This document shows positions 40,538 through 50,979 of a stretch of DNA of 64,000 nucleotides, piece after piece. The DNA is taken from assembly GCF_003545875.1 (NCBI RefSeq), contig NZ_QHCS01000001.1, forward strand, positions 868,001 through 932,000, read 5' to 3'. Source of the DNA: Leptospira stimsonii (GTDB lineage: Bacteria > Spirochaetota > Leptospiria > Leptospirales > Leptospiraceae). The notes under the pieces were generated by a model, which saw nothing but the letters and a program-made list of their open reading frames with translations, did no database searches and was not told the origin of the DNA. Made by a program: the position numbers and the translations under genes. Numbering within the stretch: the stretch's first letter is position 1; each line of letters begins with the position of its first letter.

Positions 40538-43405
40538 TCAAAATGGATACTCGCCTTTTTCAAAATATTTTATCTCAGCAATCATTGACTTGGCTCTATC
40601 ATATTTTCCTAAAGTCTTGTAAATTTCAGAGAGTAGAATTGAATTCTTTTTGTGTTCAGGAGATCTAAGTCTTAGACGTTCTCCGAAATCTGCCGCTCGT
40701 TTTAGATCTCCCTCAAACCAATAGCATTCTACGATAATAAAAATAATCTCGGACTCTTCCGGCGCGATTTCCAAATAAGATAAGGCGACATTCAGTGTCT
40801 TCTTGTAGTTTTTAGTTTGAAAATATGACTTTGTTAGCTGTTTTAATATTCTCGCATCCTTTTTATAATCGTCATTCAGATCCGTCAAAGAATGAAGGAC
40901 TGAGATGGCATTTTCGTAGTTCCGTTGTCTAAATTCCTTTTCGGCCCTATTTATGATTTCCTCATATTCCCCAGTATGAATCTCGTTTTTTACCTGCACT
41001 GGTTTATATTCAACTCGAATGAGAGAAATATCGTCCACTATTTCCCCTCTGCTTTTTATCTCTTGCAGAATATTTTGTAAGCGACCGTTTCCTAATTCGA
41101 CACATTGGAGAAAGAAATCTTCATTATCGTTCATGTTCTCGCCATTTTCGTCTTCGATTAGGATATCTTCTCGTCCATCGGACGCGATTATAATTACATC
41201 GTCCGGTTCTAGTTTGAATAAATTGATGAACAAGTCGGTTTCTAAGCTGATCTGCATTCCGAGTTTTCGGTATTGATACTTATGAGGTAGGAACATCGCA
41301 ATGCCTTGACGATAAAAAACTGGTAAAGGGTGTGCTGCATTTACGTAGTACAGTAATCCGGATTCGTCGTCGAGCAAGGATATGAATCCGGAAGCCAACA
41401 TTGTACCATCGAAGCTAATAAAAATATTATGGAGTTCTATGAAAGTGTTTTTCAGCCACGTTTCGGGATAAGAACTCATAATGTCCAAGTAACGGGACCG
41501 TTCTAATATCGCTTTAAATACGGATCCAAGTACAAGTGCTCCCCCGGCCCCTTGCATCGATTTACCCATGGCATCTCCGTTTAAAATTGCCGTATAATTT
41601 CTTCCTTTGAGAGAAATTTTACTTGATACGCAAAGGTCCCCTCCGATCTCGGAAGACCATCGCTTGAACTGAAACTTTTTTTTCTGCTCTGTCAAAAATT
41701 CTACAAAAACGTTTTCAGAGTCTGATTTATTCTGAGCAAGAGGCTGAATGAGAAGTGAAGTTAGATAATAGTCTGAGTCTTGTTTTGTCTTCAATTCTTG
41801 AACTTTATCTAAACTTTGCTGTAGTTCGAAAGTTCTTTTCTTTACTTTCTCTTCTAAGGTTTCAGCAAATTCTTTCAGTCTCTCTTGCGAAGATCGGATC
41901 GAATCGACCATATGATTGAAAGATCTGGATAAAAATCCAATTTCGTCTTCCGCGTGAATAGGAATTTTCACGTTATATTTTCCTTCGTTGACTTCTTTTA
42001 CTCCGTTTAGAAGACCCAAAAGTGGTCGTATTAGGCCGCGGTAAAAGAAATACGGAAAAAGAAGAATAATGGAAAGAGCCGTAATCAATATTATTATTAA
42101 GAATGTAATAGCGATCGAATGAACGGTTTTTGAATAAATCTGAAAAGGATACGCGATTTCGTAGATATTATCTCCATCTTTGATCAGATAGTAGATCGTT
42201 AAGATTTTAATTTTATTTTTATTTTTAAGGGAGCGATACATCCTTGGTGAGATTTGCATCGAAGGTGTTTTATCTAATTCGGAATAATTCCCCCATTCTA
42301 TACTCTCATGAGATTCATTTAAGTGATTTTGCCAGACGTTTCGCAAACTTTTTTCAATATCACTACTATTTAAAACTTCTTCGTTAATTTCATCTAACCT
42401 GCTATATTGGATTCTACAATGATCTTCGGACAAACTACTTTTTTTCGATAAAGAAACAATGTATAGTAGGTTATCCGATAATACCTTCTCTTTTAGGTGA
42501 TTTATATTTCTTATCACTTCTTTTATCTCGAGATTTCTGATTTCATCGAAATACACTTCATTGATTCGGAAGGCAAATTTAGAAACGATAGTTAGGATAA
42601 TAAGAATAGATACTAATGTCACTCCAACAATTTTAATCATGAAAGTAGAGGGCTGAGGAGAGTTATTTAAGTAGATGATAGTATAGATAAAAAGCTGCAA
42701 ACTTGCCGCCGTCGTTAGTAATAATTGAAAATAAGCAAATGGTATTCTATTTGTTGCGTACAAAACATAAATGGATGAGAAACATGTGTGAAGTAAAACT
42801 GCCCAACCTAGAGATCGAAGGATGTTTGCATTCGGGCTAAAAAGACGAAAAAAACTTTTGTCTTTGATATTCCCGTCAATCCTGAATTCTTTTTCTTCCT
42901 GTATCGTTTTGCGGAAAATGACAATTAAAATCCAGATAAAGGTTAGAAAATGAAGAATGCCCATCGGCGCGGTTGATTCCGGCGTTTGAAATTCATAAAG
43001 CTGTGTATCAAAATTATAGGAAACTGGAGAATATAAATTTCGTAATACGTAATATGAATATCCCGCGCATCCGGCGAAAATAAGCGCAAAAACTATGGAT
43101 TGCGCCTCCTTTTCAGTTCTATTTCTCGGAAAAGAATAGACAAAAGAGACTAACATTACATTAGCAAAACATGTGTAAAGTGCGATGAGAAAACTTGCTG
43201 GTTTCGCGATGTCTTCGCTGAATACGCTTGCTCTTAATAGAAAGCCAAAATTGAAAATTAAGGTGAATAAAAAATAGCATATTAATAACCGAGTTTGTTT
43301 TGATTTTTTAGGAAGTGTAACGAGATAAATAAGGAGAAATATTGAAAACATAGTCGCGGAAACATATCCGATCGAATAGTAGTTCAGTTGAAAAATGTGA
43401 TTCAT
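40538..43405 (-). CDS. membrane HAMP-PP2C (SpoIIE-type) phosphatase with TPR tail
   Basis: 955 residues. Seven or eight helices at the N-terminus (1-250), then a long extracytoplasmic sensor region (about 275-430) closed by another helix, a HAMP domain (RPLLGLLNGVKEVNEGKYNV), a coiled coil, a SpoIIE-type PP2C domain (about 575-790) and three TPR-like repeats to the end. PP2C metal ligands are present in SEIGGDLCV, LNGDAMGKS and ASDGREDIL. It should dephosphorylate an anti-sigma antagonist of STAS type; a STAS protein is encoded at 63368-63775, not linked. The gene is visibly more AT-rich in codon use than its neighbours. Confidence 0.9.
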   Translation of the reverse strand: MNHIFQLNYYSIGYVSATMFSIFLLIYLVTLPKKSKQTRLLICYFLFTLIFNFGFLLRASVFSEDIAKPASFLIALYTCFANVMLVSFVYSFPRNRTEKEAQSIVFALIFAGCAGYSYYVLRNLYSPVSYNFDTQLYEFQTPESTAPMGILHFLTFIWILIVIFRKTIQEEKEFRIDGNIKDKSFFRLFSPNANILRSLGWAVLLHTCFSSIYVLYATNRIPFAYFQLLLTTAASLQLFIYTIIYLNNSPQPSTFMIKIVGVTLVSILIILTIVSKFAFRINEVYFDEIRNLEIKEVIRNINHLKEKVLSDNLLYIVSLSKKSSLSEDHCRIQYSRLDEINEEVLNSSDIEKSLRNVWQNHLNESHESIEWGNYSELDKTPSMQISPRMYRSLKNKNKIKILTIYYLIKDGDNIYEIAYPFQIYSKTVHSIAITFLIIILITALSIILLFPYFFYRGLIRPLLGLLNGVKEVNEGKYNVKIPIHAEDEIGFLSRSFNHMVDSIRSSQERLKEFAETLEEKVKKRTFELQQSLDKVQELKTKQDSDYYLTSLLIQPLAQNKSDSENVFVEFLTEQKKKFQFKRWSSEIGGDLCVSSKISLKGRNYTAILNGDAMGKSMQGAGGALVLGSVFKAILERSRYLDIMSSYPETWLKNTFIELHNIFISFDGTMLASGFISLLDDESGLLYYVNAAHPLPVFYRQGIAMFLPHKYQYRKLGMQISLETDLFINLFKLEPDDVIIIASDGREDILIEDENGENMNDNEDFFLQCVELGNGRLQNILQEIKSRGEIVDDISLIRVEYKPVQVKNEIHTGEYEEIINRAEKEFRQRNYENAISVLHSLTDLNDDYKKDARILKQLTKSYFQTKNYKKTLNVALSYLEIAPEESEIIFIIVECYWFEGDLKRAADFGERLRLRSPEHKKNSILLSEIYKTLGKYDRAKSMIAEIKYFEKGEYPF

Positions 43406-43635
43406 TATGATCCCTTTCCATAATTAAATGCCGGAAAAAATCTGAGGGAATATTAATAGGATATTAAAATAACAAGTCAAACTGTAATTTAATTTTGGTA
43501 CTCGCTCGATATTTTTATTTAGGCGAGAGGGGGCTCAGGAGATCCTGAAACAATCGGACCGTATTCGATTAAGGGGAAAGCCTATTCTTTTTCAAAACAA
43601 AAATTGAATCGAATTCACCCGTCTAATAAATTACC

Positions 43636-43797
43636 GGTCTTTGTTTAAGATTTTTCCGCGCGAGCGATCCAAGCGTGGTCAAGTTATTGCGAATGGTCGC
43701 GTTTTTCTTTGGCAATAACTTGACCGGAGCTAAGAGCGCGGTTCTGCGGAAGTTAAAGACCTATTCTTTCCTTCGGAAGATCGACCGCAGAACGCGC
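43636..43797. repeat. nested inverted repeat with alternative pairing
   Basis: Three paired arms nest around position 43701: GGTCTTT (43636) with AAAGACC (43755), CCGCGC (43656) with GCGCGG (43736), and GGTCAAGTTATTGC (43677) with GCAATAACTTGACC (43712), the last a perfect 14-bp pair. GCGCGGTTCTGCGG (43736) can also pair with CCGCAGAACGCGC (43785), which excludes the second pairing. It lies upstream of the PP2C gene and just beyond the reductase terminator. Confidence 0.8.
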
Positions 43798-43820
43798 CCG
43801 AGATATTCTTCAGAAAAATA

Positions 43821-43857
43821 AAAACCCCCGAAAACCTTTTTAGCTTTCGGGGGTTTT
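43821..43857 (-). terminator. strong intrinsic terminator
   Basis: AAAACCCCCGAAA and TTTCGGGGGTTTT pair perfectly over 13 bp with an 11-base loop, 20 bp past the stop of the reductase gene. A-rich on one side and T-rich on the other, so it could act in both directions. Confidence 0.9.
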
Positions 43858-43877
43858 ACGACTTACCGATTTAGAAA

Positions 43878-45128
<1,251 letters not shown>

Positions 45129-45209
45129 CACAGGTTTCTGAACTTTGGTATTTCATCTACACCAATTTTTAGGGGAGTTCCCGCGTTTTTTCGGGGGAAT
45201 CCGGATCCG

Positions 45210-45229
45210 TTGTGCAGGAGTTCCTACAA
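45210..45229. repeat. solo copy of the palindromic repeat end
   Basis: TTGTGCAGGAGTTCCTACAA, a slightly imperfect palindrome in the gap between the reductase and the HEAT-type gene, matches the core at 11724 and the ends of the repeat at 16147. Only the end motif is recognisable here. Confidence 0.55.
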
Positions 45230-45310
45230 AAAAGCCGCGTGGAAGAACTCCAAAGCGGCAGTTTTATGAGAACAAAGGCGCAAAATCTGAGCGCCACCAA
45301 ACTCAGGTTT

Positions 45311-45835
45311 CTACTTCTTCAAATGAGTTCTGTCAATTTGTCGTTTGAAAGGATCCTTCTTTTCCAAACTTTGATTCGAGGCGAAATCTTTCAAGGTTCG
45401 ATTTACAAAGGTTCCTACGTTCGCATCCTGGCGATACTTTCCTAAAAAAGTTTCCACTTTGGAGGTTTGGCTTTTTTGCGAAATAGCATAGGATCGAATC
45501 GCGAATTTCCGAATGGATTCGTGCTCGTTATTTGCGGAAATTTTAGATTCTAAAAACTGAGAATTCGTTTCTGAAGGGTAGAATTGAAGTAAGTTCAAGG
45601 CTCTAGTTCTGATATAAACTCTGGTTCCGGATTCTTGTATGATCGCGATCAGGTAAGGAGAAGGATCCGCTTCGTAAATCTCTAAATTCGCCTTTAGTTC
45701 ATTTAAATCTTCTAGATGTCTCGTACCCGATAAGACGGATCGGATTTCGGAGAGTTTTTGCGGGTCTAAATTTCCCGCAATCAAAGGTGGAACTAAGACC
45801 GTCAAAACGATCAATGGAAGAATTAAGTTTTTCAT
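45311..45835 (-). CDS. exported hypothetical protein, HEAT-like
   Basis: 174 residues with a signal peptide (LPLIVLTVLVPPLIAG). The mature part is all-helical in appearance with HEAT-like units: SPYLIAIIQESGTRVYIRTRALNLLQ and ESIRKFAIRSYAISQ, the first of them having the typical R-x-x-A-L pattern. Periplasmic scaffold likely. It is the gene downstream of the interrupted metalloprotease, 22 bp from its stop, suggesting one transcript. Confidence 0.75.
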   Translation of the reverse strand: MKNLILPLIVLTVLVPPLIAGNLDPQKLSEIRSVLSGTRHLEDLNELKANLEIYEADPSPYLIAIIQESGTRVYIRTRALNLLQFYPSETNSQFLESKISANNEHESIRKFAIRSYAISQKSQTSKVETFLGKYRQDANVGTFVNRTLKDFASNQSLEKKDPFKRQIDRTHLKK

Positions 45836-45857
45836 ATATATTATTTTCCTAATTTAT

Positions 45858-47273
45858 TCAATAGACAAGCGGGTTCATTCTTAAAACCCAGCCTTGTTCT
45901 CCGGTAAGTTGAGTTTGCTGGGTCACGCCGTCTCCCGCCCAAAACATGAGATTCAGAGAACCGGAATCGAAAAAACCGGTCCCGCTACATTCGCTGATAT
46001 CGACTCTACCGTTTCCGTTTGTGTTTTTCGCGGAGGTGCAGATCGGAGTTTCGATCAGCGGGTCCATCGTATAATTCGGAATACCCGCCCCGCTTTGACC
46101 TGCGCTTTCCACGATATGAAATAATCCTAAAAAGTGAGAAGCTTCATGCGCCATTGTGTCGCCTAAAAAGTTCTGATCCGCGGCGCTCAGGATCGATCCG
46201 AGGGCACCCGAAGAACGATGAGGTTCGATAAATACGATCATTCCTGATTGAGGAGTCCCCTTGAGTCCGACGGTACCCGGAATTCCGCCTGAAATTCCGA
46301 GAACGCCTCCGACTTCCGTTTCCTCCCTCGCAATATAAAGATTTAATGCGACATCGGATTGGACCGAAGAAGTGGAAGAGAAAAGTTTTCCTAAACTGCC
46401 GGTCGTGTTATAGGAGTCGGTCGATAACGACGCAAGAGTTAGGAATTCGGAAGAATCCAATTCTGTCGAAGTAAATTGAATGTCGATCTTTGCCGAGTTC
46501 TGAGAATAAATCGATTTCCAACGATCGAGCGCCGTCTGCAAACCGGCCTGTGTCGGATTCGGATAAGCCCGAGTGTTACCGTCCTTAATAAAGATAAGAT
46601 TCACGTTCAATTTTTTGCGATTTGCCCAAACCTTACTCAAACCGTTGGAGCTGGAAGTCCCGCTTGTCGCAGAGAAAGATCGTTCGTCCGAATCCAAGGT
46701 TCTGCAGTTTGTGAGGATCGAAGCGCTTGCGTTGATCGTGCCGGGATTGGTCGGGAAGTTGAAATCAACCGCGTTCAATTGTCCCGAGGGAATTGAATTG
46801 TTGATAAACTGATTCACATAATAATAACCGTTGTAACCGTAAGGACTCATGGAAGTAGCTGTAAAGACGTTCCAAATCTCTCTTCCTTGATAATGGTTTC
46901 CGTTCGAATCGTAGAAGGTTGGGAAAACAGGTCTATAATCGGCATTCGGATTCGTAAAAGTGTGATCTTGTTTTACATAAAAGATCGAAGAAGGCCTTGA
47001 AGGAGAGAGCGTATAAGTCCGTGCGCTCGAATAAAAATAGGGGAGACCGCTGAAAGTTCATGCAGTGCCACTCGAGATCGTAAAGGAATTTTTTTCGATA
47101 CAAGGTGTAGTCGAGGTGGTCGTCGACGAATGATTGTTACCCGAATTCGTAGATCCGTTCATCAACAAAAATAGAATCGGAGTCATATCGGAACCTCCGC
47201 CGCCACCGGGACAATGGATAAACGAAGTGATGAGGAAAAAAACAAAAATTAGCTTTAGAACATACTTTTTCAT
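45858..47273 (-). pseudogene. zinc metalloprotease lipoprotein gene with one in-frame TGA
   Basis: From the ATG at 47273 (AAGG upstream) comes a lipoprotein signal (FFLITSFIHC) and a Gly/Ser/Thr-rich linker; the frame stops at TGA (47058-47060) but continues unbroken for 400 more codons in the same frame to 45858. The downstream part carries HEASHFLGLFH (HExxHxxGxxH), the metzincin/pappalysin-type zinc site, and EPHRSSGALGS before it. Total 472 codons. A nonsense mutation in a former secreted protease, or a sequencing error, explains it best. An internal ATG at 46850 could only make a protein without the signal. Confidence 0.8.
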
Positions 47274-47478
47274 ATCGAACCTTTTTCTATACCTATCAAT
47301 TCGTGGAAACGAATCAGACAGCGCTTTTTTATTTTTGAAAGAATCATAAAGAATAATAAAACGAGACAAATATTGGGTGAGGCAGAGGAAACTAAAATCT
47401 TAGAAAAATGGGTTAAAATCGGAAGAAAAACATAGAAAATATATTTCCTGAAATCATTCGATTCATAAGATTCTTCTA

Positions 47479-48240
47479 ATGATTCCTTCTTCCATTCAAA
47501 ACGTTCAAAAACAAATATCGCATCGGCCTTGGCCCTTGCCAAAATCGGAACCGTTTATGGTTCAATATTGGGAGGAATTGGCTTTTTTACACTGGGAGAT
47601 TCCGAAAGAATTTTTAGAAGAAGTTCTGCCGAAGGATCTGGAAGCCGATCTATTTGAAGGAAAAGCTTATATAGGTTTGGTTCCGTTTCGGATGAGAGGG
47701 GTAAGGCCGATCTATCTTCCACCTTTACCATGGCTTTCCTATTTTCCCGAATTGAATGCTCGAACCTATGTGAAGAATGGAGACAAGCCTGGGGTTTTCT
47801 TTTTCAGTTTGGATGCGGGCAATCGTCTTGTCGTTGAGATCGCAAGAAAGTTTTTTTATCTTCCCTATCTCAACGTAAAGATGTTAATAAGAAGAGAGGA
47901 AAATCAAAAAGAATTCTTCTCATTGAGAAAAGATCGTCGCGCGGCGACTGCGGAATTTCACGCCGAATACAAACCCATCTCCGAGGTGTATCGATCAAAA
48001 CCGGGAACTCTGGAAAACTGGCTCACAGAAAGATACTGTCTTTATTCTCAAGATTCTAATGGAAGAATATATAGAGGAGAAGTTCATCACGTTCCTTGGC
48101 CGCTTCAAAAAGGAAAATGTATCATTCGTAAAAATGAGCTTCTCCAAAGTCATGGCATTCCCGTCCTAGAGGACACATTTCTGGTTCACTATTCCGAATC
48201 GATTCAGGTTCTGCTCTATCCTCTGGAGCCGATTTCTTAG
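47479..48240 (+). CDS. DUF2071 (YqjF-type) protein
   Basis: 253 residues, no signal peptide. Family features: a WPLPKSEPFMVQYWEELAFLH start, LFEGKAYIGLVPFRMRGVRP, FPELNARTYVKNGDKPGVFF and a C-terminal VHYSESIQVLLYPLEPI. YqjF/DUF2071 proteins have a lipid- or small-molecule-binding barrel-like fold; their function is not settled. Divergent from the metalloprotease gene with 205 bp of promoter region between. Confidence 0.88.
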   Translation: MIPSSIQNVQKQISHRPWPLPKSEPFMVQYWEELAFLHWEIPKEFLEEVLPKDLEADLFEGKAYIGLVPFRMRGVRPIYLPPLPWLSYFPELNARTYVKNGDKPGVFFFSLDAGNRLVVEIARKFFYLPYLNVKMLIRREENQKEFFSLRKDRRAATAEFHAEYKPISEVYRSKPGTLENWLTERYCLYSQDSNGRIYRGEVHHVPWPLQKGKCIIRKNELLQSHGIPVLEDTFLVHYSESIQVLLYPLEPIS

Positions 48241-48385
48241 CAGATTTTTTTTAGTTCTTACATTCATTTTCAGCGGATCGTTTTTTAAATGGAATCGAAT
48301 TGGTTCCAAAGGTTAAGAAATGCTAAAACAAAAGGATTACGAAGACGGATTTGAATGGAATTTTAAATTATAAAAAAGAATTTTT

Positions 48386-49282
48386 TTGCAAAAAGTTCGA
48401 AAGAATTCCGTTTCTTCGTCTATTGATGCATCTTTCTGCGAAACGAATTTGTCGACTCCCGATTCGTTTTTAGGGTCGGAAAACGTTCGGAAGAACTATC
48501 ATAGATATCGGAGAATCGAAGACATGCTGGCACACATTAAACCGAATCAGCTTTTTTGCAAGGACAGCGAAAAAGAACAAAGTTTAAGAACTTTGGGAAT
48601 GATGCTCGAACTCTGCGAAAAGTGTTATGTTTTTGGAAAGTATTTCTTGATCGATGAATTCAATTCCGAAAAACATCCGTTTCTGTTAAGAAAGGGATTC
48701 GAACTTTTGGGAATCGGAATGGATTCTGAAAACGTTCGAAATATTTTGAAAGGTTATATCCTATCCGGAAATTACGAAGGCAAGGAACTTTTAGATAGAA
48801 TTATCATCCTCGAAGGAATGGAAGCGATTCAAAAAGAAATGCATATATCCGTATTTTTGGAAAAAATCGCATCCTTCTTTGGCGAATCGTATCAGCAGAA
48901 TTATTGGGATTACGTGATGCAAAAGAGAAAGGAGATCGATACGATTCTTCTCAACGACTTTTATGCGGAGTTTTGTAATTCCAAACCGGAGATCGATTCC
49001 GATATTCTTTTGAGTCGCGCTTTCCATTCTCTTTCTCATAACGAATTAAAGGATCTTCTGAGACAAGTCAGTCTTCCCGATTTGGCGGGTGCACTCAAGA
49101 GTGTACGTGAAAAACTTGTGATTCAAGTTTTGGATTTTATGGACCGAGAATCTTCCCGCTGGTTGATGAAAGAACTGATGAAATCCGACTATTCGTATGA
49201 TGGCTCGGAAAAAGTCAAAGAGGCACAATTGAAGATACTCGGTTTATTCGCTTCGAAACGGGAAATGAATCGAGATTTTTAG
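48386..49282 (+). CDS. FliG-like orphan protein
   Basis: Up to 298 residues. The C-terminal 85 residues resemble a FliG middle-domain unit: LSHNELKDLLRQVSLPDLAG, ALKSVREKLVIQVLDFM and SEKVKEAQLKILGLFAS parallel the FliG pattern of ELxxLLxxVxxxxLxxAL and VEEAQ. The rest is helical and not recognised. Flagellar FliG couples rotor to stator; a copy outside a flagellar operon may be a specialised rotor part or a different helical adaptor. The start is unclear: TTG at 48386 has a poor ribosome site and ATG at 48524 is an alternative. A strong terminator follows. Confidence 0.7.
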   Translation: MQKVRKNSVSSSIDASFCETNLSTPDSFLGSENVRKNYHRYRRIEDMLAHIKPNQLFCKDSEKEQSLRTLGMMLELCEKCYVFGKYFLIDEFNSEKHPFLLRKGFELLGIGMDSENVRNILKGYILSGNYEGKELLDRIIILEGMEAIQKEMHISVFLEKIASFFGESYQQNYWDYVMQKRKEIDTILLNDFYAEFCNSKPEIDSDILLSRAFHSLSHNELKDLLRQVSLPDLAGALKSVREKLVIQVLDFMDRESSRWLMKELMKSDYSYDGSEKVKEAQLKILGLFASKREMNRDF

Positions 49283-49322
49283 ATTCGAAGTTTATGCGAA
49301 AAGGATTCCTTAGTTAGGGGAT

Positions 49323-49355
49323 AAAAAAGGCCGGGTGAAAATCCCGGCCTTTTTT
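49323..49355 (+). terminator. bidirectional intrinsic terminator
   Basis: AAAAAAGGCCGGG and CCCGGCCTTTTTT pair perfectly around a 7-base loop, 40 bp after the FliG-like gene. The A and T runs on either side suit termination from both directions; the PPK2 gene reads towards it. Confidence 0.92.
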
Positions 49356-49553
49356 CTGCAAAAATGGAATTCTTGGATGACCGGGTCCTTTATTGATTTT
49401 AAAAAATACAATGATCTTTTATCGAATTTGCGGAAGTTCCAGAACGATACTGAGAAAATCGATTTGACAGAGAGGTGACTTGATCGTCGAACAAATTCTC
49501 AAAAAAATCTATCCTCTTCTTATCCTTTCCACAAGACGATTCGGAATCTCGAT

Positions 49554-50273
49554 TTAAGAAACGAGTTTCTCCAATTCCTTACAGATAATTTTCGCAACCT
49601 TATAATTTCGGTACCACTTCTTATCGGAAGGAATCAGATTCCATTCTTTTTCCTGATCCTTTTCGTTGAAGATCATCTCGTACGCGGACCGATACTCATC
49701 CCATCGATCTTGAGTTACTTCGTCCGAAGGATCATACTTCCATTTTTTGTCCGGATCATTCAATCTTTCCTGGATTCTTTCTTTTTGTTCTTCCTTAGAG
49801 ATATGTAAGAAGAATTTTAGAATCAGTGTGTTGTTTTCCCTCGAAAGATGTTTTTCGAAGTTACGAATCGATTCCATTCTTTCCTTGATCCTTTTTTCAG
49901 GAAGTGTATTAAGAATCAAAGGCATAATCACGTCCTCATAGTGAGAACGATTGTGAATGTAGATCATTCCTTTTGAAGGAACATACTTGTGGATTCTCCA
50001 AAGAAAATCATATTGGACTTCTTCCGAGTTCGGCTTTGTCCAAGCCTTAACCGAACATCCCAAAGGGTTCAATCCTGAAAAAACGTGTTTTATGGTTCCG
50101 TCCTTACCTGAGGTATCAACGCCCTGCAAAAGAATCAAAACGGAATTCTCTTTTTTTGCGAACAGCCTTTCCTGATGTTTGGCGAGATCTTTGAGGTATT
50201 CCGCCGTTTTAAGAAGAACCTCTTCTTTATTTTTATCCGCGGAAGGAACCGTTTCGACGTCTTTTAAATTCAT
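49554..50273 (-). CDS. polyphosphate kinase 2 family protein
   Basis: 239 residues, single-domain PPK2. Walker A is GVDTSGKDG (51-59) and the lid/Walker B region reads IYIHNRSHYEDVI; PNSEEVQYDFLWRIHKYVP and KDQEKEWNLIPSDKKWYRNY are the usual family blocks. PPK2 enzymes transfer phosphate between polyphosphate and nucleotides (AMP, ADP or GDP according to class); class cannot be assigned securely. It ends the minus-strand run with the TetR and ankyrin genes, 19 bp after the TetR gene. Confidence 0.9.
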   Translation of the reverse strand: MNLKDVETVPSADKNKEEVLLKTAEYLKDLAKHQERLFAKKENSVLILLQGVDTSGKDGTIKHVFSGLNPLGCSVKAWTKPNSEEVQYDFLWRIHKYVPSKGMIYIHNRSHYEDVIMPLILNTLPEKRIKERMESIRNFEKHLSRENNTLILKFFLHISKEEQKERIQERLNDPDKKWKYDPSDEVTQDRWDEYRSAYEMIFNEKDQEKEWNLIPSDKKWYRNYKVAKIICKELEKLVS

Positions 50274-50292
50274 TTCGAAAACCTCTAAGAGT

Positions 50293-50979
50293 TTAGTTTT
50301 TAAAAAGTTCGATCATGGATAGAATGGATTTTCGTACGGATCGAAAGATCGGAAGAGAGGACAGTTTGAGAAGTTGGAAAACTAGATCCAAACCTTTTTC
50401 AATAAGAATTTCCGTTTTTTTCTTCTTCGACGAAGAATCGAATAACCAGACGTAGATGAAGCTCAACTGTAAGAGCCAAAATAAAAAAGGAAGATCCGCG
50501 GCCAGATCCTCAGGCATTGAATCCTTGGAACTTTCGATCGCATTTCTGAAAAGTGAAATCGCATCTTCCCGAATTTGTTCCGTTTCCTTGCTAAAAGGAG
50601 ACAGTGGATGTTTCGGATCACCTCCGCTCCGCGCAAGAACGTGTAGAAACTTTTCGTATCCCTGAAACTGGCCGAGTTTAAAACGGATAATATTTTTTAC
50701 TCTTGCCTTTAGTCCCAACTCGGTTCTACAAAATTCAATATTTTGAATATTTGCCTCTTCCTGAGTGAGTCTGTAAAATTCAAGGACGATGTCTTCTTTT
50801 GTTTTAAAGTGATAGTAAGTGGCTCCGACTGCGAGTCCCGCTTTTTGAGCGATCGCTCGCATCGTGGTTTGGTCGTAGCCTTCTTTTTGGAATAGCGAGA
50901 TCGCGGTTTTAAAAAGGAGAGACCGGGTCTGTTGAGACTTACCGGTTTCCCCTGTGGATTTGATTTTTTTTCGAATCAT
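50293..50979 (-). CDS. TetR family regulator
   Basis: 228 residues. The N-terminal helix-turn-helix is typical: LLFKTAISLFQKEGYDQTTM, IAQKAGLAVGATYYHFKTKE. The C-terminal ligand domain is helical with no recognised motif. Its start overlaps the stop of the ankyrin membrane gene by 4 bp, so both are on one message. Two matching palindromes upstream of that message (51825, 51879) are the probable operators, giving simple autorepression. The inducer is unknown. Confidence 0.92.
   Translation of the reverse strand: MIRKKIKSTGETGKSQQTRSLLFKTAISLFQKEGYDQTTMRAIAQKAGLAVGATYYHFKTKEDIVLEFYRLTQEEANIQNIEFCRTELGLKARVKNIIRFKLGQFQGYEKFLHVLARSGGDPKHPLSPFSKETEQIREDAISLFRNAIESSKDSMPEDLAADLPFLFWLLQLSFIYVWLFDSSSKKKKTEILIEKGLDLVFQLLKLSSLPIFRSVRKSILSMIELFKN

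Noticed and set aside
45858..46850. A separate intact gene starting at the internal ATG 46850
   Set aside because: The same frame continues upstream through coding-like sequence to a lipoprotein signal with only one stop codon between, so an interrupted gene fits better.
47058..47060. Selenocysteine at the TGA of the metalloprotease gene
   Set aside because: No SECIS-like hairpin is evident after it and the position lies in a variable linker, not a catalytic site.
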